From the NCBI GenBank assembly GCA_963842065.1, contig CAWJEW010000009.1, forward strand, positions 1-64,000: a stretch of DNA of 64,000 nt. The letters run 5' to 3'. Below, one piece after another: positions 1 to 11,397 of this stretch. The notes under the pieces were generated by a model. The model worked only from the letters and a program-made list of their open reading frames with translations, was not told the origin of the DNA and did not search any database. Within the stretch, counting starts at the first letter, position 1, and each line of letters begins with the position of its first letter. Origin of the DNA: CAITWD01 sp963842065. Lineage in GTDB: Bacteria; Actinomycetota; Thermoleophilia; Miltoncostaeales; Miltoncostaeaceae. A program made the translations under genes and the position numbers.

Positions 1-798
1 TCATTCTCGACGCTGTCGATTACCCGGCCCACGTCCGACGACCGGCGAACGTTGCGGTAGGTTACGATGAGCGGCCGATACGCCGCCGCATCGGCGACTT
101 TGCCCTTGGGCCTGGACAGTGAACTGCTGATGCGGCGCCGTAGAGGATTCCGGTCGGAAGTGTCGACGTTGCCGGCCGCCACCGCTTGCGCGACCTCATC
201 GATGCCGATTCCTCGCGACGCGAGCGCCTTCGGATTCACCTGGAGCGACCGCGGATCAGCGGCCCCGTACACTTGCACGCGACGCCGCCGATGCTGTTAT
301 CGAGATGCGCTCGCCCAGGTAATCTTCCGCATACTCGTTGACCTTGGAGATTGGCATGGTGGAGGAGGCCGAGCGACAAGTACACAATTCGGTTGGTCTG
401 CGGGATTAACCTTTTTGTAGGATGGTGGGACCCGCATGTCCCAGCGGGGACGCACCTGGGTCTCGTGACGATTTCCGCCTGCACATCCTGCGCGGCCGCA
501 TCGAGGTTGCGGCTCAGGTCGAACTGCAAGGTGATGCTCGTGATCCTGTAGATCTTGTAGATCTGATCGAGCTGGGGCGATGGTCGAGACCTGCTTCTCC
601 AGCGGCGTGGCGACGGAGGACGCCATCGTCTCGGGGCTCGCGCCGGGAGGGAGGCATCGACCACGATGGTGGGAAAGTTCACGTTGGGAAGATTGTTGAC
701 CGGCAGATATCGATACGCCATCAGGCCGAAGATGACGATCGCGAGCGGATTCAGCGTCGTCATGACCGGGCGGCGGATAAAGTTTCAGCGATGTTCAT
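1..798 (-). pseudogene. Broken copy of RND permease N-terminus (inverted-repeat copy)
   Basis: Minus-strand copy of the first part of the permease found at 3250. Recognisable stretches include the N-terminal 'FGLMAYRYLPVN' and 'LQFDLSRNLDAAAQDVQA'. They fall in different frames because of several indels. It starts at the ATG complementary to 796-798 and runs off the left end of the window. It cannot encode a working pump. Confidence 0.85.
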
Positions 799-1941
799 GA
801 GGCCGCCCTTTGCATCGCCCCATCGGCGTTTTTGATTGTGACCGGGCCACCCGGCACCACTCTTAATTGTCCGTCGGTGACGACGGCGGCCCGATTTGAG
901 CCCGCTTTCGATTACTGTGTCGCCCTCGATGGTATCGCCGACCGCGACCTTGCGAATGTCCGCCTTCATTTTCCGATCGACTACGTACACGTACGAGCCG
1001 TCCTGTCCGGTCTGCACCGCCTGGCTCGGCACCAGCACCGCGTTGGGCGTCGTGACGTCAGATGGTATCGACGAACTGGCCCGGCCAGAGCTTCTGGTCC
1101 TGGTTGTCGAACAGTCCCTTGAGCTGGATGGTTCCGGTAGTCGGATCGTCTGCGTTGTTGACGAAACTCAGCTGGCCTTGCACGGCGGTCTCGTTCGCCG
1201 GGCGCAACTACGTCCACGCCCAACGCATGCGACGCCATGCTGCTTCGAACCGCCGCCAGATCCTGTTCCGGGAAGGGCGAAGTTGACATACACGGGCTTG
1301 ATCTGGTTAATCACCACCATCGCAGCGTCGGCGTTGGCCTTGACCAGATTGCCTTCATGCAAGATAGGCGGGCCAGTGCGTCCGTCGATCGGCGAAGTGA
1401 TGCGCGTGTAGTTCAGGTTGAGGCGCGCGGTTTGAACATTGGCCTCGTCGGCCGCGACGGTGGCGTCGATCGCCTCGTACTTCGACTTGGCCTCGTCGTA
1501 TTGCTGGCGCGATCCGACGCCCTCCTTCAGACCGGGTAGCGGCTGAAGTCGTTGGCCAACTGCACCTTCTGCGCCTTGTCGCGATTCATATTTTGGCGAT
1601 CGCTCGGATCGAGCGCAGCCTCGAACGGGCGCGGGTCGAGCGTTGAACAGCAGATCGCCTTTGCTCACGTCCTGCCCTTCCTTGAAGTGGACCTGCATTA
1701 CCTGACCGCTGATTCTGTGATTTTCTACTTCCACCGTCGAGTAGGCTCTGATGTGGCCCATCGAACCGGCGCGTGTCTTGCGAATCGCCTTGGCGACCAA
1801 CACCGGCACCGGGCCAGAACCTTGCCCCGCCGTGGCATCTGATGAGCCATAGCGCGCCACAAGCACCGTCGATATGACTCGTAAGCCGATGCGAGTTGGC
1901 TGGAAATCTCTCTTTGCGCCGTGGATTTTTATCCGGCGCAT
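795..1941 (-). pseudogene. Broken copy of RND periplasmic adaptor (inverted-repeat copy)
   Basis: Minus-strand copy of the adaptor at 2077-3253, with frame changes along its length. The C-terminal 'MLVPSQAVQTGQDGSYVYVVDR' part and the N-terminal lipoprotein part lie in different frames. The 5' end is informative: ATG (complement of 1939-1941) is in frame with the lipoprotein leader here but not in the other copy, which supports that ATG as the native start. Confidence 0.82.
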
Positions 1942-2022
1942 GCGCGAACCACGCCGCTCCTGCAAGAATTTGTCTTTCACGATCGCTTGATGATTGTGAG
2001 GTCGAGTGCATCGCTCTATCTC

Positions 2023-4053
2023 CAATCATCAATCGATCGTGAAAGACAAATTCTTGAAGGAGCGGCGTGGTTGCGCATGCGCCGGATCAAATTCCACGGC
2101 GCAGAGAGATTTCCAGCCAACTCGCATCGGCTTACGAGTCATATCGACAGTGCTGGTCGCGACGCTATGGCTCGTCGGATGTCACGGCGGCGACGCGGGG
2201 CCGGGATTCGGCGGACGCGGCCCGGTGCCGGTGCTGGTCGCCAAGGCGATTCGCAAGACCGTCGCACAGCGGCTTCATGCGATCGGCCGCGTCGAGGCCT
2301 ACTCGACGGTCGAGATCAAGTCGCAGATCAGCGGTCAGGTGATGCAGGTCCACTTCAAGGAAGGACAGGACGTGAGCAAGGGCGATCTGCTGTTCACGAT
2401 CGATCCGCGCCCGTTCGAGGCCGCGCTCAATCAGGCGATCGCCGATCTCAATCGCGACAAGGCGCAGAAGGTGCAGCTGGCCAACGACTTCAGCCGCTAC
2501 CAGACCTTGCTGAAGGAGGGCGTCGGATCGCGCCAGCAATACGACGAGGCCAAGTCGAAGTACGAGGCGATCGACGCCACCGTCGCGGCCGACGAGGCCA
2601 ATGTTCAGACCGCGCGCCTCAACCTCGAATACACGCGCATCACTTCGCCGATCGACGGACGCACCGGCACCCTGATCTTGCATGAGGGCAATCTGGTCAA
2701 GGCCAACGCCGACACCGCGATGGTGGTGATTAACCAGATCAAGCCGGTGTATGTCGACTTCGCGCTTCCGGAACAGGATCTGGCGGCGGTTCGAAGCAGC
2801 ATGGCGTCGCATCCGTTGGGCGTGGACGTAGTTGCGCCCGGCGACAAGAAGACCGCGGTGCAAGGCAAGCTGAGTTTCGTCGACAACACAGTCGATCCGA
2901 CTACCGGGACCATCCAGCTCAAGGGACTGTTCGACAATCAGGACCAGAAGCTCTGGCCGGGCCAGTTCGTCGATACCTATCTGACGCTGAGCGAGCGCCC
3001 CAACGCGGTGTTGGTGCCGAGCCAGGCGGTGCAGACCGGACAGGACGGCTCGTACGTGTACGTAGTCGATCGGAAAATGAAGGCGGACATTCGCAAGGTC
3101 GCGGTCGGCGATACCATCGAGGGCGACACAGTGATCGAAAGCGGGCTCAAATCGGGCGAGACCGTCGTCACCGACGGACAATTACGAGTGGTGCCGGGTG
3201 GCCCGGTCACGATCAAAAACGCCGATGGGGCAATGCAAAGGGCGGCCTCATGAACATCGCCGAAACTTTTATCCGCCGCCCGGTCATGACGACGCTGATC
3301 TCGCTCGCGATCGTCATGTTCGGCCTGATGGCGTATCGATATCTGCCGGTCAACGATCTTCCCAACGTCGACTTTCCCACCATCGTGGTCAATGCCTCCC
3401 TCCCCGGCGCGAGCCCCGAGACGATGGCGTCCTCCGTCGCCACGCCGCTGGAGAAGCAGTTCTCGACCATCGCCGGGCTCAGCTCGATGAGCTCGAGCAA
3501 TCTGCAGGGGTCAAGCAGCATCACCTTGCAGTTCGACCTGAGCCGCAACCTCGATGCGGCCGCGCAGGATGTGCAGGCGGCGATCGTCGCGACCCAATCG
3601 CAATTGCCGCTGGGGATGCCGAGTCCGCCATCCTACAAAAAGGTTAATCCCGCAGACCAACCGATCCTGTATTTGTCGCTGGCCTCGTCCACCATGCCGA
3701 TCTCCAAGGTCGACGAGTATGCGGAAGACTACCTGGGCGAGCGCATCTCGATGATCAGCGGCGTCGCGCAGGTGCAAGTGTACGGGGCCGCGAAATACGC
3801 GGTCCGTATCCAGGTGGATCCGAAGGCGCTCGCGTCGCGAGGAATCGGCATCGATGAGGTCGCGCAAGCGGTGGCGGCCGGCAACGTCGACCTTCCGACC
3901 GGAATCCTCTACGGCGCGCATCAGCAGTTCACCGTCCAGGCCCAGGGGCAGCTCGTCAATGCGGCGGCGTATCGGCCGCTCATCGTAACCTACCGCAATG
4001 GTTCGCCGGTGCGGCTGTCGGACGTGGGCCGGGTGATCGACAGCGTCGAGAAT
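2023..4053. repeat. Right arm of the 2-kb inverted repeat
   Basis: Better-preserved arm, containing the adaptor gene and the first 800 bases of the permease gene. The two arms disagree near 2100. The left arm has two extra A residues there, and these restore the frame between the likely ATG and the rest of the adaptor. So the right arm is not error-free either. Confidence 0.92.
2077..3253 (+). CDS. RND efflux pump periplasmic adaptor (membrane fusion) lipoprotein
   Basis: Adaptor of a tripartite RND efflux pump. It would link the inner-membrane permease to an outer-membrane channel. The leader ends in lipobox L-V-G-C ('LWLVGC'), so the mature protein is probably lipid-anchored. Then come the barrel-sandwich/lipoyl half ('ISGQVMQVHFKEGQDVSKGD'), a coiled-coil hairpin ('LLKEGVGSRQQYDEAKSKYEAI'), the second half ('YTRITSPIDGRTGT') and the beta-barrel. 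It resembles the MdtA type. The only in-frame ATG upstream is at 2006. I prefer ATG 2077, preceded by AAGGAG, with two bases missing near 2102, because the inverted-repeat copy has those bases and is continuous. Its stop overlaps the permease start (ATGA), so the two are probably translationally coupled. An outer-membrane factor gene is not in the window. Confidence 0.88.
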
Positions 4054-6305
4054 GACAAGACCGCGGGATGGACCGATGGCGAGCCCTCGGTGGTGCTTGC
4101 GATTCAGCGCCAGCCCGGGCACCAACACCGTACAGGTGGTGGACAATGTGCTGCGGCTGCTGCCGACTTTCCAGGCGGAAATGCCGGCCGGGCTGCGGAT
4201 TGCGAACACTGGGAGACCGCGCCACCGCGATCCGGGCCTCGGTCAACGACGTGCAGTTCACCCTGCTGCTGACGGTGTTCCTGGTCGTGATGGTGATCTT
4301 CCTGTTCCTGCGCAACCTCTCGGCGACGGTGATCCCGAGCCTCGCGCTGCCGATGTCGATCATCGGAACCTTCGCCGTGATGTGGGCGCTGAACTACACG
4401 CTCGACAATTTGTCGCTAATGGCGATCACTTTGGCGGTCGGCTTCGTGGTCGACGACGCGATCGTCATGCTGGAAAACATCGTGCGCCACATGGAGATGG
4501 GCAAGGGCGTGCTGGAGGCGGCGCTGGAAGGCTCGCGCGAGATCGGCTTCACCATCATGTCGATGACCTTCTCGCTGGCCGCGGTGTTCATCCCGGTGCT
4601 GTTCATGGGCGGAATCCTGGGGCGCCTGCTGCACGAATTCGCGATTACCATCGGCGCGGCGATCCTGGTTTCCGGCGTGGTGTCATTGACGCTTACGCCG
4701 ATGCTGTGTTCGCGTTTCCTTCGCCCTCCGAAGAGCGAGCGCCACGGCCATCTGTACGCGGTCACCGAGCGCTTCTTCGATGGTTTGCTGGATCGCTACC
4801 AGAGAAGCCTCGCATGGGTGATGCGGCATCGGCGCGCGACCATCGTGCTATCGGGCGTGATGCTGCTTGTGACGGTGTGGATGTTCTACGCGATCCCGAA
4901 GGGCTTCATCCCCAGCGAGGATCGCGGCGACCTCATCATGTTCACTCTCGCGCAGCAGGGCATCTCTTTCCAATCCATGAAGGAGCATCAGCTTGCGCTC
5001 GCGAAAATGGTGAGCAAGGAGCCCGCGATCGCGCATTACTTCGCGAGTATCGGCCCGGGCGGTCCGGGCGGCAGCAGCAACAGCGGGATTCTTTTCTGTC
5101 ACTTGAAGCCGCGCAATCAACGCGCGATGAGCGTCGACCAACTCATCCAGAAGTGGCGCCCACTGGCCAATTCGATACCGGGGCTGAACGTGTTCCTGCA
5201 GAATCCGCCCCCGATTCGCCTCGGCGCGCAGTTCACCCGCAGCATGTACCAGTTCACCATCCAGAGCCCGAACACCGACGAACTCTACCGCCATGCGCCG
5301 ATTCTCGAGGCGAAGATGCGCGAACTCAAGGACCTGCGCGGCGTCAACAGCGATCTGCAAATCTCCAATCCGCAGGTTAATGTGGAAATCGACCGCGACA
5401 AGGCGCGTTCGCTGGGGGTCTCGGCGCAGGCGATCGAGGATGCGCTCTACGACGCCTACGGCTCGCGGCAGATTTCCACCATCTACGCGCCCAACGACGA
5501 GTACAAAGTGGAGATGGAGGTCGAGCCGCAGTACCAGGACGATCCGTCGACGCTGTCGCTGCTGTACGTGCGATCGCAAAACGGTCCGCTGGTGCCGCTC
5601 AGCACGGTGGTCAAGTTCGTGCGAGGCGTCGGGCCGCTCGCCATCAACCATTCGGGGCAGTTGCCCGCGGTCACGATTTCATTCGACCTCGCGCCCGGAG
5701 TCTCGCTCGCGAAGGGCCTCGACGAGGTGCAAAAACTCGCGCGCGACACCCTGCCCGCTTCCTTTACCACCAGCTACCAGGGAACCGCGCAGGCCTTCGA
5801 GGACTCGCTGAGCGGACTTGGGATGCTGCTGATGATGACGATTCTCATCATCTACCTGGTGCTCGGAATTCTCTACGAAAGCTTCATCCATCCGATCACG
5901 ATTCTGTCGGGACTGCCGTCGGCCGGCTTCGGCGCGCTGGCGACGCTGTGGCTGTTCGGGATGCAGCTCGACCTGTTTGCCTTCGTCGGCGTGATCATGC
6001 TGGTCGGGTTGGTCAAGAAAAACGCCATTATGATGATCGACTTCGCGCTCGATGCGCAGCGCAGTGAGGGCAAGACGCCCGCCGAGGCGATTTTCGAGGG
6101 CGCCATCATCCGCTTCCGTCCCATCATGATGACCACGATGGCCGCGCTGATGGGCGTGCTGCCGATCGCACTGGGAGTTGGCGCGGGCTCGGAATCACGT
6201 CGACCGCTGGGAGTCGCGGTGGTCGGCGGTCTGGCCTTCTCGCAATTTCTGACCCTGTACATTACTCCGGTAGTTTACACCTACATGGAAAGTTTCCAGG
6301 AGTAG
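3250..6305 (+). CDS. RND family efflux permease, interrupted by two apparent +1 frameshifts
   Basis: Proton-driven multidrug permease of the AcrB/MdtB superfamily, about 1,030 residues once repaired. The N-terminus 'MNIAETFIRRPVMTTLISLAIVMFGLMAYRYLPVN' is typical of the first membrane helix. 'TLAVGFVVDDAIVMLEN' near 4435 is the TM4 motif with the proton-relay Asp pair. 'GLVKKNAIMMIDFA' lies near 6007. The reading passes from frame 1 to 2 near 4119 (extra base in the cccggg run before 'TNTVQVVDNV') and from 2 to 3 near 4210 (extra base in 'gggagac', before 'DRATAIRASVNDVQFTLLL'). The annotated stop is TAG at 6303-6305. The same frame then runs on for 34 more codons of charged, coding-like sequence to TAG at 6408, ending 'EEQERRRAAS', so the true C-terminus may lie there. 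The frame breaks are probably sequencing errors. Confidence 0.88.
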
Positions 6306-6524
6306 TTCCGGTCGTGGCGCAAGGCACATCATCTGGTGTTGCCCGGCGAGGTGGCCGCTATAGAAGCCGCCTTGAACGAGGAGCAGGAGCGCCGCCGCGC
6401 CGCCTCCTAGCCGCAAAATATGTCAATTTGACGGATTTCCTCCAGCCAACTGAGACAGTACAAAAAGTAGCAAAATGATGCGTTAGCCTATTGCTCCGTC
6501 TAACCGCACCAGTCAGACTCTCCT

Positions 6525-8563
6525 ATGATGCAGGAGTCTGCGCTGACTCGCTGGATTTCGCCCGGGATTACCAGGAAATTTGTGTGTCTCAATTTCCTGC
6601 TCTTCATTTTGGCCGTCACCCTCACCGTCCTCACGATATTCGCCATTACGATCATCTCGGGCGTGCGCGCTTATGTCGCCGGCGAAGGACTCTACGCGAA
6701 GTATCAAAAAGATGCGGTTTTCTATTTGCGCCGCTACGTGCAGACCGCCAACGAGTCCGACTACCAGAACTTCTCCGATGCCATTCTGGTCCCTCTCGGG
6801 GACGGCAACGCTCGCCGCGCGTTGGACAAGCCTTCGCCCGATCGCGATAACGCCGCGCGGTTTTTCCGTGCGGGACAGAACGCTCCCGACGATGTCCCTT
6901 CGCTGGTCAAACTCTTCCTGCGCTTCCGGCACTTCAGCTTCATGGACGCAGCGATACGAATCTGGCGCGAGGGCGACGAACTGACCGACCAACTTGCCGA
7001 CCTGGGCCGCAAGGCGCATGAACGGAGTCGGCAGTGGACGCATTTCGCCCGGCGAACGGGCGGATCTGATCAGCCACATCGATGAACTGAACGAACGTCT
7101 CATCGTGCTGGAGAACAAATTCTCGCAGACCCTGGGCGAGGGCTCGCGATGGATTTCACAAGTCGTCCTCAAGGCTCTGCTGCTCGCCGATCTCGTTCTG
7201 CTGGTGGTCGGATTCGTAGCTTCCACGATGCTCGGAAGATCGGTGGTCAAGGAAATCGACGAGATCTCTTCCGCGGTTGGCAGAATCGCGCAGGGCGACC
7301 TCTCGACCCGATGCACGGTGGAAGGCAGCGACGAGTTCGTCCGACTCGCGGAGGGCGTCAACCAAATGGCGTCGAGCATCGAGCACGCGCAGCGCGAGTT
7401 GAAGCACGCGCGCGACAATGCGCTGCAGGCATCGCGGGTAAAGTCGGAATTTCTCGCCAACATGAGCCATGAGATCCGCACACCGCTGAACGTCGTGCTC
7501 GGCTACACCGACGTGCTGGCGGATGAAATCGACGCTCAGGAAAACGAGGACATGAGGGAGCACCTCGACGCGATCCGGCGCGCCGGGCGGCGCCTCAACC
7601 GGACCATCCAGGGGATTCTCGATTTTTCCAAGATCGAGGCGCGCGCGTTCGAACTGCGTCCGCAATCGGTCAAGCTCGCAACGATGCTCGAGCGCCACGT
7701 CGAAGACATCCGGATTCTCGCCGAGCAAAAGAACCTCCGGCTCCGATGCGTCATCGACGATCCCACAGGCGACGGTGCTATTCGACGAATATTGCCTCTC
7801 AGGCGCGCTGACCAATCTGCTCCAGAACGCGATCAAGTTCACCGAGGAGGGCTCGGTGACGGCGAAGCTGTATCGCGGCGCGGATCGCCACCTCAAAATT
7901 TTGGTCACTGACACCGGCATCGGCATCGAGCCCGGCTACCTGACGCGGATCTTCGAGCCGTTCTCGCAGGAGGAGTCGGGCTACACGCGCCGCTTCGAAG
8001 GCAATGGCCTCGGCCTCGCGCTGACGCGAAGCTATCTGCAACTCAACGGCGCAACGATTTCGGTGCGCAGTGAGAAGGGCCACGGTTCAACGTTCTCCAT
8101 CTCCTTCTCCCCGGAATCGGAACTCCGCCTCACGACGCCGAACCCGGTCGAGCATGGAGCCGCCAATGGAACCGCGCGCCCGGCTCCCGCGCGCCGCCCA
8201 TCCATCCTCGTGGTCGAGGACGACCCCGACAACCAGATCTTGATTCGAACCATCCTCAAGAAAACTTATGAAGTCCGGATGGCATCATCCGCCGACGAGG
8301 CTCGCCGCGAGCTCGAGGCCCCAGGCAATCAAATCGAACTGATTCTGATGGACTGGTCGCTCAAGGGCGACGAAGACGGCGTCACGCTGACACGCAACTT
8401 GCGCCTGGATGAGCGCTACAAGAACATCCCGGTGGTCGCGCTCACCGCGCACGCTTCGGCCGAGGATCGCAAACTCGCCAAGGCGACCGGCTTCGACGCG
8501 TTTCTCGGCAAGCCGGTCGATCGCGACGAGTTGTTCCGCACCCTCGATTTGTTGGTGCACTGA
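6525..8563 (+). CDS. Hybrid sensor histidine kinase with receiver domain (two frame breaks)
   Basis: Membrane-bound two-component sensor with its own receiver. Order: a transmembrane helix in the first 40 residues, a periplasmic sensor of about 150 residues, a second helix ('LLLADLVLLVVGFVAS'), a HAMP linker, the phospho-acceptor box 'MSHEIRTPLNVVLGY' (His), and the ATPase domain with N box 'LLQNAIKF', 'DTGIGI' and 'GNGLGLAL'. The C-terminal receiver has acidic 'VVEDD', phospho-acceptor Asp in 'ILMDWSL' and Lys in 'LGKPV'. The frame steps by +1 near 7015-7050 and again near 7765 ('ccacaggcgacg'; removing one G gives 'PTATVLFDEYCLSG'). The signal it senses is unknown. No partner output gene overlaps it. 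It lies 220 bases after the efflux operon on the same strand. Confidence 0.88.
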
Positions 8564-8655
8564 TGCCTCGCGATGACGCGCGCAGCTGCCTTCCAATTTC
8601 GGAAATTCCCAATCCCATCGTAATGTCGTAACTTTAGTGACCCGTCACCATCAAC

Positions 8656-9771
8656 CTATCGCAATTTGTAGAAGCGGATCGCGTTGTCGGTCAGGATGTT
8701 GCGCTGCGACGTTTCAGGAAGTTTGCTGATCGCACCGCGCACTTCGTTTAGCACGCCCGGATAGGTGCAATCGAAGTGCGGATAGTCCGAACCCCATAGC
8801 ACATTGCGCTCGACACCCAGCCCAACCATCGCGCCAAGCGTGGTCTCATCGGGATCCATCGTGAGGTAGCACTGCTCGATGAAATATTCGCGCGGACGCT
8901 TTTTCAGCCACGGCACGTAGGTTCCCATTTTTTCGAAGTGACCATCCATGCGATCGAGCCAGTACCCGAGCCATCCGATTCCCGATTCCAGGAAGGCAAC
9001 CTTGAGCCGCGGGAACTTCGCCAGCACGCCTCCGCAGATGACATCCATGCACGCGGCTTGCTGTTCGAACGGATGGCACACCATGTGGAAGAAAAACGGA
9101 TCGCGGTAGCGATCGGCGCCCATGGTCGGCATCCGGGTGCCGAAGCTTCCGTGCACCGCGACCGGAATATCGAGCTCCTGCGCTTCACGCCAGAACGGAT
9201 CGTAGGCGGGATCGTTGAGGCGTCTTCCATTGAACGGATTGGGCCGGATGAAGACCGCCTTGAAATTCAGTTCCTTGACCACGCGGCGCATCTCGCGAAT
9301 CGATTCATCGACACTCTGAAGCGGCATCGGCGCGACGCCGTACAGCCGCTTGGGCGAGGCCTTGCAGAAATCCGCCAGCCAGTTGCTGTAGGCGCGGCAC
9401 GCCGCCGCCGCGAGGCGCGGGTCGTCGATGTCGCCGTAGAGCAACAGCAGCGACGGATACATCACCGCCACATCGATGCCCTCCTCGTCCATCACCTTGA
9501 GGCGCTGATGCGGATCGTAACTGCCGGGCAGGACGTCGTCCCAGGTGAGTTTGCGCGCGCGTGCGAGATCCTCGAGGCCTCCGGGCACCATCGAGGCCGT
9601 GATCGGCAGCGACGGACGGCTGCGATTTTCGCCGCCGATCCAGAGTTCGTCCGTCCCGTCGCGATTGCGCCGGATCTGGATCATCTGTTCGCGAAACGCG
9701 GGTTCGGTGTATTCCTCCCACACGCTGCGAGGTTCGACGATATGGCCATCGGAATCGATTATCTGCGACAT
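8656..9771 (-). CDS. Amidohydrolase-family metal-dependent hydrolase (Amidohydro_2)
   Basis: TIM-barrel metallo-hydrolase or decarboxylase of the amidohydrolase-2 group, about 371 residues. Metal-binding motifs are visible: 'DSDGHIVEP' at the N-terminus (D-x-H), 'VAVHGSFGTR' and 'FHMVCHPFEQQ' in the middle, and 'LWGSDYPHFDCTYPG' near the C-terminus (Asp). I chose the ATG complementary to 9769-9771 because GGAGG stands five bases upstream; an in-frame upstream ATG adds 17 residues without a good ribosome site. The family includes ACMSD-like decarboxylases and many uncharacterised enzymes, so the substrate cannot be named. It is divergent from the NtrC-type gene. Confidence 0.87.
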   Translation of the reverse strand: MSQIIDSDGHIVEPRSVWEEYTEPAFREQMIQIRRNRDGTDELWIGGENRSRPSLPITASMVPGGLEDLARARKLTWDDVLPGSYDPHQRLKVMDEEGIDVAVMYPSLLLLYGDIDDPRLAAAACRAYSNWLADFCKASPKRLYGVAPMPLQSVDESIREMRRVVKELNFKAVFIRPNPFNGRRLNDPAYDPFWREAQELDIPVAVHGSFGTRMPTMGADRYRDPFFFHMVCHPFEQQAACMDVICGGVLAKFPRLKVAFLESGIGWLGYWLDRMDGHFEKMGTYVPWLKKRPREYFIEQCYLTMDPDETTLGAMVGLGVERNVLWGSDYPHFDCTYPGVLNEVRGAISKLPETSQRNILTDNAIRFYKLR

Positions 9772-9957
9772 GGCGTCCTCCGTTGATATCGGAGTGAACG
9801 TCGGCGCGCTTGCGAAAGTCAAGCTCGCCTCTTACTCTTGGCGAGTTTCCCGTCAAACGCAAATCTCTTCAAATATGCTTAAGGGCCCTCGCGAATCTCC
9901 TACGGCCCCGGAGTCGGTTGGCTCCTCATTGCAGAGACGCGATGGTCTTGCGATCAT

Positions 9958-11395
9958 TTGATGGGCCGAAAATGCACCGTACGGGTGGGGGGTAAAACTT
10001 ACAAACTGGCGGCCCGCATCATTTTGGAAAAGCGCATTCTGGTTGTAGAAGACGATCGCACCACCCGCGATGCATGGTCCGAACTAATCGCGGCATGGGG
10101 CTATAAAGTCGAAACCGCGGAAAATGGGGAGATCGCCCTGGCTGAGGTCGGCTCCTACGATCCGCACATCCTGCTGCTCGATCTCAATCTCCCGAAAAAG
10201 AACGGCCTCACAGTGCTGCAGGAACTCAACGAGCGAGGCTTGCGCATCCCGACCATCGTTATTTCCGGGCAGGCGGAGATTTCCGACGTGGTAAAGACCA
10301 TCAAGCTCGGCGCCTACGACTACTTGCGCAAGCCGGTCGACACCGCGCATCTCAAGGTGATGCTCACCAACCTTGCCGCGCACATCACCGTCGCCGAGGA
10401 GAACGAGCGTCTACGTCTACGGTTGATGGAGGCCGGCAAACTCGGTCCGATGATCGGCCAGTCGCGCGCGATGCAGCAGGTCATGGTGCTAATTAAGCAA
10501 GTTGCGCCTACTTCAGCATCAGTTCTCATACGAGGCGAAAGCGGCACCGGCAAGGAGGTCGTCGCGCGCACGATTCATGAGCTATCCGACTCGCGCGCAG
10601 GGGCCATTCGTCGCGATCAACTGCGCCGCGTTGCCCGAAAACCTGATGGAGTCCGAGCTCTTCGGGCATGAGCGAGGCGCTTTCACCGGCGCCGATCGCC
10701 GCCGCGAGGGATGCTTCGAGCTGGCCAACGGCGGCACCCTGCTGCTGGACGAGATCGCCGAGATGAAGGTCGAGCTGCAGGCGAAGATGCTGCGCGTGCT
10801 CGAGGCCGGGGTGCTGCGGCGCGTCGGCGGCACCGTCGATGTGCCCCTCGATGTGCGCGTGCTCGCCGCGACCAACCGCAACGTCGAGCAATCGATCGCG
10901 GACGGCCGCTTTCGCGAGGACCTCTACTATCGTCTCAATGTTTTTTCGATCGAACTGCCGACGCTGGATCGCCGCCGCGACGACATCCCGCTGCTGGTCG
11001 ATCATTTCATCCGCGAGCTGGGCCCGCAGATGAGCAAGACGATCCAGGGCGCCGACAACGACTGCCTGCAGGCGCTCAAGGAGCGTCGATGGCCCGGGAA
11101 CATCCGCCAGTTGCGCAACGTCATCGAGCGCGCGCTGGTGGTGAGCCGCGGGCCGTTGCTGAGCGTGGGAGATCTTCCTCCCGAATCGCCGGCGAATGCG
11201 GAATCGGCGCCCTCGTTCGAAATTCGGGTCGGCAGCAGCATCGAGCAGGTGGAAAAGGATCTCATCCTGCGCACGATCGACCTGACTGATGGCAACAAGG
11301 CGCGCGCCGCCGAGATTTTAGGGATCAGCCTGAAGACTTTGTATAACCGGCTGGAGCGATATCAGTCCGAAATCCGCTCCGCGAAGCTCGCTTAG
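9958..11395 (+). CDS. NtrC-family sigma-54-dependent response regulator (one frame break)
   Basis: DNA-binding response regulator that would activate sigma-54 promoters. The receiver domain has 'ILVVEDD', phospho-acceptor Asp in 'LLLDLNLP', and Lys in 'YLRKPVD'. The AAA+ domain shows Walker A 'GESGTGKE', the sigma-54 contact loop 'GAFTGA', Walker B 'LLLDEIAEM' and 'EDLYYRLNVFSIELP'. The C-terminus carries a Fis-type helix-turn-helix ('RAAEILGISLKTLYNRL'). The frame steps by +1 near 10595, between 'IHELS' and 'RAQGPFVAINCAALPE'. The start is uncertain: TTG 9958, or a later TTG at about 10024 giving 'MEKRILVVEDD'. Regulators of this class are essentially absent from Actinobacteria, so it marks this part as a different organism from 19-64 kb. 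The kinase at 16365 may be its partner. Confidence 0.88.
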
Positions 11396-11397
11396 CG

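Larger units (their letters stand above)
1..1996. repeat. Left arm of a 2-kb imperfect inverted repeat
   Basis: The reverse complement of this segment follows 2023-4053 almost base for base, with many scattered substitutions and small indels. For example, base 1 onward mirrors the permease sequence near 4050, and 1963-1996 mirrors 2023-2056. The arms are separated by only 26 bases. Because the left arm carries many more frame breaks than the right, it reads like an unpolished copy of the same DNA. That fits a fold-back read at a contig end better than an old biological duplication, but the sequence alone cannot exclude a real palindromic duplication. Confidence 0.93.

Noticed and set aside
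2165..3181. 338-codon minus-strand frame over the adaptor gene
   Set aside because: Antisense to a well-supported adaptor; Arg/His-rich with no recognisable content.
6513..7481. 322-codon minus-strand frame over the hybrid kinase
   Set aside because: Shadow of the kinase; no domains, and the plus strand carries all kinase motifs.
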